A DNA stretch of 5,480 nt from Actinomycetes bacterium (lineage in GTDB: Bacteria; Actinomycetota; Acidimicrobiia; Spongiisociales; UBA5794): NCBI GenBank assembly GCA_023336765.1, contig JAMBLL010000275.1, forward strand, positions 1 through 5,480, given 5' to 3'. Position numbers and translations under genes: made by a program. The notes beneath the pieces are model-generated. The model made no database searches. It saw only the letters and a program-made list of their open reading frames with translations, and was not told the origin of the DNA. Below are positions 1-3,900 of this stretch, one piece after another. Within the stretch, counting starts at the first letter, position 1; every line of letters starts with the position of its first letter.

Positions 1-11
1 ATTCTTCTCCT

Positions 12-764
12 ATGACCACCAACCTGTACCAGGGACTGATCGGGGACGCCGCTCCCCTTGAGACCCCAGAAACGGCCCTGACGGTCGGGGCACATCCTGA
101 CGATGCAGAATTCGGCGCTGGGGCGACTCTCTCGCGATGGGCACAGGCAGGCACCGACATCACGATGCTGATCGTCACGGACGGATCCAAGGGGTCATGG
201 GACCCTGAAGAGGACCAGGTGGAACTCGTCGCCCGCCGCGTGAGGGAGCAGCGCGCTGCTGCCGACGTACTCGGTGTACGCCACTGCGAGCACCTCGGAT
301 ATGTCGATGGCGAACTCGAATACACGATGGCGCTCCGCAACGAGATCGCGCTTGCGATCCGACGATTCACCCCCGATGTCGTGCTCACCCACGATCCGTG
401 GCAGAGGTACCAACTCCACCCGGACCATCGCGTGACAGGACTCGCAGCGGTCGACGGTGTCATCACGGCACGCGAGCCTCTCTCGCTTGCGGACAGTGGC
501 CTTCCGGCCCATCGGCCAGGGGCGATCCTTTTGTGGTCGCCTGATGTGCCGGACCATTCCGAACCGATCATCCGTCCCCACGGCGATCGCAAGGTCGGAG
601 CGCTGCTGTGTCATTCGTCCCAGGGTGTCACCACCATGGGTGATCCTGATCGCGGCATCGCCCACAAGACGGAATTCATGGACAAGATCGATGCGTGGCA
701 CATCCGCAATGGCGACATGCTCGACACGGTGCCTTCCGAGATCTTCAAGCGACTGACACCATAG
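12..764 (+). CDS. PIG-L/LmbE family zinc-dependent deacetylase
   Basis: Predicted cytosolic metal-dependent N-deacetylase of 250 residues, a usual size for the family. The family signature AHPDDAE lies at residues 27-33 and HPDHR at 136-140. By comparison with MshB-type enzymes, His28, Asp31 and His139 should bind zinc, Asp30 should be the general base, and His136 should help stabilise the transition state. A TDGSKGSWDP stretch (56-65) follows the second core strand. Known relatives remove acetyl or other acyl groups from GlcNAc-type sugars (MshB, BshB, PIG-L) or cleave amides (Mca). The substrate here is unknown, and nothing marks it as MshB or Mca. The stop is 8 bases before the next gene, so the two are probably co-transcribed. 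The ATG has no purine-rich Shine-Dalgarno in the 11 preceding bases. The frame is open to the left edge, so the start could be leaderless or further upstream; about 26 residues before AHPDD is normal, which favours this ATG. Confidence 0.93.
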   Translation: MTTNLYQGLIGDAAPLETPETALTVGAHPDDAEFGAGATLSRWAQAGTDITMLIVTDGSKGSWDPEEDQVELVARRVREQRAAADVLGVRHCEHLGYVDGELEYTMALRNEIALAIRRFTPDVVLTHDPWQRYQLHPDHRVTGLAAVDGVITAREPLSLADSGLPAHRPGAILLWSPDVPDHSEPIIRPHGDRKVGALLCHSSQGVTTMGDPDRGIAHKTEFMDKIDAWHIRNGDMLDTVPSEIFKRLTP

Positions 765-768
765 GGAG
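764..768 (+). promoter_or_regulatory. Ribosome binding site deciding the dehydrogenase start
   Basis: GGGAG begins on the last base of the upstream TAG stop and lies four bases before the ATG at 773. It is the only good Shine-Dalgarno nearby. It argues against an in-frame ATG at 695, which would add 26 residues with no family counterpart and overlap the deacetylase by 70 bases. Confidence 0.7.
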
Positions 769-772
769 CACA

Positions 773-1882
773 ATGGAAACCCTCGTCCTCGGATCAGGAA
801 TCGTCGGCGCAGCAGCAGCGTGGGATCTCGTTCGCCGGGGCCACGCCGTGACGGTCGCTGACGCCAATGTGGAGGCCGTCGAACAACTTGGATCGCGAGT
901 GGGAGCCGGGGCGGTGACGGTCGACGTGACGAACAACACCGAACTCACGGCGCTCCTAGAGGCAACGGACATCGTGGTGAGCGCGGTGCCGTACCGGTAT
1001 GGAGCAGCCATCGCGGCCGCTGCAATCGACACAGACACGCACTATCTCGACTTCGGTGGCAACCCGACGGTCGTTGCTTCCCAGCGTAAGCTCGATGATG
1101 GCGCACGTGCTCGAGGTCTCATGGTCGTGCCGGACTGCGGCCTCGCCCCCGGATTGGCGAATGTTCTTGCTCAGGACCTCATCGATTCAGCGGATACATT
1201 TCCTATCGAAAGCATCCAGATGCGTGTCGGAGCTCTTCCACAGGTTCCGAGAGGCACCCTCGCGTACCAGTTGGCATTCAGTGCCCACGGCCTCATCAAT
1301 GAATACGCTGAGCCGTGCGAGGTACTCGAAGGAGGGGCATACTCGACGGTGGAACCACTGACACGGTTCGAGAACGTCGATTGGGAACGATGGGGACCGC
1401 TCGAAGCCTTCTCCACCGCTGGTGGCACGTCGACCATGTGTGAACGTAATCTCGGGCGCGTCACGGATCTCGAGTACAAGACGTTGCGTTTCCCAGGCCA
1501 CGGATCGATCTTCAGCGCAATGCGCGAGATCGGACTATTCGACGAGTCGCCCAGGGATTTCGCCAGTCAGCGGGTCGCCCCACGTTCGGTCCTTATCGAT
1601 ACCCTGATCACGAACCTGCCTCGCGACGAGCCCGATCTTGTACTTATACGGGTATGGCGGTCGGACCGAAATGCAATCGTCGGGTACCAGATCGAGGACA
1701 CGGCAACGGATGGAATCTCGGCGCTTGCGCGCACGACGGCGTTCCCTGCAACCGCTCTAGCGGACCTCATCTCACGAGGAGAGGTGCGACGCCCTGGGGT
1801 ACTGTCGATGGGAGATGCGGTACTCGCGTCTGAACTGATGCCCGAACTCTCGGCAGTCGGAATCGAGCCAGTTGCTCTCTAG
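773..1882 (+). CDS. Saccharopine dehydrogenase / lysine 6-dehydrogenase-like NAD(P)-dependent oxidoreductase
   Basis: Protein of 369 residues starting METLVLGSGIVG. The N-terminal Rossmann fold has GxGxxG at residues 7-12. Asp30 ends the second strand, which usually favours NAD over NADP. Family motifs follow: SAVP (70-73), HYLDFGG (90-96), DCGLAPGLAN (121-130), a FSTAGGTST-like segment around 213-221, and YKTLRFPGH (235-243). These are typical of the saccharopine-dehydrogenase superfamily, and DCGxAPG plus YKTLRxPGH are closest to the L-lysine 6-dehydrogenase type, which oxidises the epsilon-amino group of lysine to the semialdehyde/piperideine carboxylate. The length is near that of lysine 6-dehydrogenases and shorter than most carboxynorspermidine or saccharopine dehydrogenases. 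No signal peptide or membrane segment is visible. It follows a PIG-L deacetylase by eight bases, so its substrate could be an amine freed by that enzyme; this is inference. The superfamily assignment is firm; lysine as substrate is not. Confidence 0.9.
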   Translation: METLVLGSGIVGAAAAWDLVRRGHAVTVADANVEAVEQLGSRVGAGAVTVDVTNNTELTALLEATDIVVSAVPYRYGAAIAAAAIDTDTHYLDFGGNPTVVASQRKLDDGARARGLMVVPDCGLAPGLANVLAQDLIDSADTFPIESIQMRVGALPQVPRGTLAYQLAFSAHGLINEYAEPCEVLEGGAYSTVEPLTRFENVDWERWGPLEAFSTAGGTSTMCERNLGRVTDLEYKTLRFPGHGSIFSAMREIGLFDESPRDFASQRVAPRSVLIDTLITNLPRDEPDLVLIRVWRSDRNAIVGYQIEDTATDGISALARTTAFPATALADLISRGEVRRPGVLSMGDAVLASELMPELSAVGIEPVAL

Positions 1883-1905
1883 TGTCGCTGCGTGGCACCG
1901 ATTCT
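1859..1905. terminator. Imperfect inverted repeat centred on the convergent stops; possible weak bidirectional terminator
   Basis: Bases 1860-1865 (GAATCG) can pair with 1899-1904 (CGATTC), flanked by a G-U pair. After a small internal loop, 1867-1870 (GCCA) pairs with 1893-1896 (TGGC), leaving a 22-base loop. The centre falls at 1882, on the shared stop codons. There is no T-tract on either side and the stem is interrupted, so it does not look like a canonical intrinsic terminator. Most of it also encodes the C-termini of both proteins, so the pairing may be chance. Confidence 0.2.
1879..1882. other. CTAG shared by two convergent stop codons
   Basis: The palindrome CTAG gives the TAG stop of the plus-strand dehydrogenase (1880-1882) and, read on the other strand, the TAG stop of the ABC ATPase (1881-1879). 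The two coding regions overlap by exactly these four bases, so there is no intergenic space for a separate terminator. Confidence 0.95.
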
Positions 1906-3096
1906 ATCGCTCGTGTCCGCATCGAAGAAGTGCAACTTCTCGGTATCGATGACCAGGCTAAGCTCGCCACCGTCGGGCACGGCAACGTCAGGACTCACGC
2001 GTGCAGTGAATTTCGTGCGATCACCAAGCGACCTCGCATCTTGGCCTGCGTCCGCTAGGAGCTCCTCGATATCAGGTGTCATGACAGGTTCGGAATCGAC
2101 AAAGAAGTGCACGAAAGATTCCGAACCAAGTAGTTCGTTCACATCCGTCGTGATGGTGATCGTACGGTCAGCAGGGCCATCCTCGATACGGGAGTCCTCG
2201 AATGCTCCCGGACGGATACCAACGACCACCCGCTTGCCGAGATAGTCGTCGATTCCGGGATGAGCCTCGATAGCCACCTTCGAGACATAGATCCTGAAAC
2301 CCGCGAACTTAACGAAGTAATCGTCCTCGTCCTTCGACAGCACGCCGTACACGAGGTTCATTGCAGGGCTGCCGATGAACCCAGCCACGAAGAGGTTGAC
2401 CGGGTAGTTGAACAGCTCAGTGGGTGCTGCGACCTGTTGCATGTTGTAAGGACGCTTCGCAGAGACCGGACGCATCACGGCAACCCTGTGGCCGAGGGTC
2501 ATAGCTTCGATCTGGTCATGGGTCACGTACACGGTGGTCGTATTGAGCCGCTGGTGGAGTCTGCCAAGTTCGGTGCGCATCTGGACACGCAACTTCGCAT
2601 CGAGATTCGAGAGTGGCTCATCCATGAGGAACGCCTTTGGCTCCCGCACGATCGCCCGCCCCATCGCAACGCGCTGCCTCTGACCACCAGAGAGTGCCTT
2701 GGGCTTGCGGTCGAGAAGATCGGTGATCTCGAGCGTCTCAGCGGCCTCATTCACGCGCTCGTTGATGTCGGCCTTGGGCATCTTGCGGAGTTTGAGGCCG
2801 AACGCCATGTTGTCACGCACGGTCATGTGCGGATAGAGCGCGTAGTTCTGGAAGACCATTGCGATGTCACGGTCCTTCGGCGGAACATCGTTCACGACCT
2901 TGTCTCCGATGCTCAGCTTGCCCTCAGTGATGTCCTCGAGGCCTGCGATCATCCTCAGAAGCGTTGACTTGCCGCATCCTGACGGGCCAACGAGTACAAG
3001 AAACTCGGCATCCTGGATGGTAAGATTCACTTCTCCAACTGCTCGTGTCCCATCGGGATAAATCTTTCCAATGTCCTCAAGTGTGATCTCTGCCAT
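1879..3096 (-). CDS. ABC transporter ATP-binding protein, MalK/UgpC/MsiK (CUT1) type
   Basis: ATPase subunit of 405 residues, expected to work as a dimer on the inner face of the membrane and drive an importer, probably for sugars or glycerol-phosphate-type solutes. Visible in order: A-loop Tyr13, Walker A GPSGCGKST (37-45), Q-loop Gln83 in MVFQNYALYPHMTV, signature LSGGQRQR (135-142), Walker B FLMDEP (156-161, catalytic Glu160), D-loop SNLD (163-166) and H-loop His193. FVAGFIGSPAMN (236-247) leads into a C-terminal OB/TOBE regulatory domain, with GIRPG at 293-297 and KLHFFD near the end (387-392). All catalytic residues are intact. Two oddities follow the H-loop: His203 where relatives usually have Asp (GDRVAVM), and about six extra residues between VM (207-208) and QQV (220-222). 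Length slightly exceeds the usual 360-390. No permease or solute-binding gene is present, so it may serve several transporters as MsiK does, or have distant partners. The start is fixed by a strong GGAGG. Confidence 0.95.
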   Translation of the reverse strand: MAEITLEDIGKIYPDGTRAVGEVNLTIQDAEFLVLVGPSGCGKSTLLRMIAGLEDITEGKLSIGDKVVNDVPPKDRDIAMVFQNYALYPHMTVRDNMAFGLKLRKMPKADINERVNEAAETLEITDLLDRKPKALSGGQRQRVAMGRAIVREPKAFLMDEPLSNLDAKLRVQMRTELGRLHQRLNTTTVYVTHDQIEAMTLGHRVAVMRPVSAKRPYNMQQVAAPTELFNYPVNLFVAGFIGSPAMNLVYGVLSKDEDDYFVKFAGFRIYVSKVAIEAHPGIDDYLGKRVVVGIRPGAFEDSRIEDGPADRTITITTDVNELLGSESFVHFFVDSEPVMTPDIEELLADAGQDARSLGDRTKFTARVSPDVAVPDGGELSLVIDTEKLHFFDADTSDRIGATQRH

Positions 3097-3102
3097 GTCA
3101 AT

Positions 3103-3107
3103 CCTCC
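3103..3107 (-). promoter_or_regulatory. Strong ribosome binding site of the ABC ATPase gene
   Basis: On the minus strand GGAGG lies six bases before the ATG at 3096. This is a near-perfect Shine-Dalgarno, the best in the window, and contrasts with the SDR on the other side of the intergenic region, which has none. Confidence 0.8.
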
Positions 3108-3133
3108 GAAAGCGCGTCAGCCGATACCTTGAG

Positions 3134-3163
3134 AGACTACCACTTCTGCTGTCCGATGCTGAA
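3134..3163 (-). promoter_or_regulatory. Candidate promoter of the ABC ATPase gene
   Basis: Minus strand: a TAGTCT hexamer (3139-3134) fits the actinobacterial -10 pattern TAnnnT. A weak -35-like TTCAGC lies at 3163-3158, an 18-base spacer away. Transcription would start near 3126, giving a leader of about 30 bases that includes the GGAGG. The -35 match is poor, so this is a prediction by pattern and position only. Confidence 0.35.
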
Positions 3164-3164
3164 G
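3143..3164. promoter_or_regulatory. Inverted repeat in the divergent promoter region; candidate operator
   Basis: CTTCTGC (3143-3149) and GCTGAAG (3158-3164) form an inverted repeat matching at 6 of 7 positions with an 8-base spacer. An outer GACT (3135-3138) / AGTC (3165-3168) pair is offset by four bases. The centre (3153.5) is almost midway between the two -10-like hexamers, so the element would cover both -35 regions. A dimeric repressor or activator bound there could control both divergent genes. The protein and ligand are unknown, and a chance repeat of this length cannot be excluded. Confidence 0.35.
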
Positions 3165-3170
3165 AGTCGC

Positions 3171-3176
3171 TAGGCT
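3171..3176 (+). promoter_or_regulatory. -10 element of a leaderless SDR promoter
   Basis: TAGGCT matches TAnnnT and ends seven bases before the ATG at 3184, so transcription should begin at or next to the start codon. The bases between carry no Shine-Dalgarno. This arrangement is the hallmark of leaderless mRNAs, which are common in actinobacteria. No convincing -35 is seen. Confidence 0.55.
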
Positions 3177-3183
3177 GGCGAAC

Positions 3184-3897
3184 ATGAGTGATTCGAAAGT
3201 TGCTGTAATCCCCGGAGGAACCGGGTCCGTTGGCCGTTGCCTCGTCCCGCTTCTAATCGATCGAGGGTTCAATGTTGCGGTGACGTATCTCCTCCCGGAG
3301 GAGGCAAATGCACTCGAAGAGCGACTCGACCTTGACGAGGATCGACTGATCATGCGCCGCGTCGACGTCACCGATGCAGAAGCAACCACAGCGTTCGTCA
3401 ACGAAGCCGCAGAAGCATTCGGAAAGATCAACGTAATGGCGTCGCTTGTCGGTGGATGGGCTGGCGGCAGAGACGTCTCCGAGACCTCTGACGTCCGTCT
3501 CGAACGCATGCTCGACATGAACCTTCGCACCGCATGGAACGCGACCCGAGCGGCGATTCCTCACATGTCTAAGCATTGGGGCCGCATAATCCTCATGGGT
3601 TCCAAGCACGCGGTGGATACCCCGGCGGGTCAGGCAGCCTACAACATTGCAAAGGCTGGCGTGCTCGCACTTGCAAAGTCGGTTGCGGTGGAACTTCTCG
3701 ATACCGAAACCACATGCAACGCTCTCCTCCCGTCTGTGATCAACACCGATGCAACCCGCGCGGCACTTCCCTACGCCGAGTACGTCAACTGGCCCCAGCC
3801 AGACGATATCGCCCAGGTCATCGACTTCCTCGCCTCCGAACGGTCCAAAGTGGTCAACGGCTCATACCTGCCGGTGTGGGGATCGGCCCTGATCTAG
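3184..3897 (+). CDS. Short-chain dehydrogenase/reductase (SDR) family oxidoreductase
   Basis: Classical-length SDR of 237 residues, a soluble NAD(P)-dependent enzyme interconverting an alcohol and a ketone or reducing a related double bond. The cofactor loop is IPGGTGSVGR (residues 9-18), a GGTGxxG variant in which the usual Thr of TGG is Pro10. Asp61 in VDVTD sits near the adenine, and SLVGG (87-91) replaces the usual NNAG strand end. The catalytic set is complete: Asn113 in MNLR, Ser140, Tyr153 and Lys157 (YNIAK), with the standard 13-residue Ser-Tyr spacing. SVINTDATR follows the active site, as in other members. No signal peptide or membrane segment is visible. It is read divergently from the ABC ATPase, and its start appears leaderless (TAnnnT seven bases upstream, no Shine-Dalgarno). 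The ChoD-like oxidase begins three bases after its stop, so a shared transcript and perhaps a shared sterol-like substrate are likely, the latter by inference. The substrate cannot be deduced. Confidence 0.93.
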   Translation: MSDSKVAVIPGGTGSVGRCLVPLLIDRGFNVAVTYLLPEEANALEERLDLDEDRLIMRRVDVTDAEATTAFVNEAAEAFGKINVMASLVGGWAGGRDVSETSDVRLERMLDMNLRTAWNATRAAIPHMSKHWGRIILMGSKHAVDTPAGQAAYNIAKAGVLALAKSVAVELLDTETTCNALLPSVINTDATRAALPYAEYVNWPQPDDIAQVIDFLASERSKVVNGSYLPVWGSALI

Positions 3898-3900
3898 GCG

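Noticed and set aside
695..772. Upstream ATG extending the saccharopine-dehydrogenase-like protein by 26 residues
   Set aside because: It would overlap the deacetylase by 70 bases, lacks a ribosome binding site, and places extra residues before a Rossmann strand that normally begins at the N-terminus.
195..773. Open frame of 192 codons on the minus strand, antisense to the deacetylase
   Set aside because: It shadows a well-supported PIG-L gene; the product is rich in Arg/His with no motif and no ribosome binding site.
2260..2967. Open frame of 235 codons on the plus strand, antisense to the ABC ATPase
   Set aside because: It lies wholly inside a gene with every ABC motif intact, its translation shows no recognisable domain, and long antisense open frames are expected from this codon bias.
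3129..3134. TTGAGA resembling a plus-strand -35 element
   Set aside because: No TAnnnT hexamer lies 16-19 bases downstream; the plausible -10 at 3171 is 36 bases away.
3289..3303. Perfect inverted repeat CTCCTCC-C-GGAGGAG inside the SDR, followed by an out-of-frame ATG at 3308
   Set aside because: It is explained by the codons for Leu-Leu-Pro-Glu-Glu; the internal ATG opens only a 13-codon frame, so an internal gene start is unlikely.
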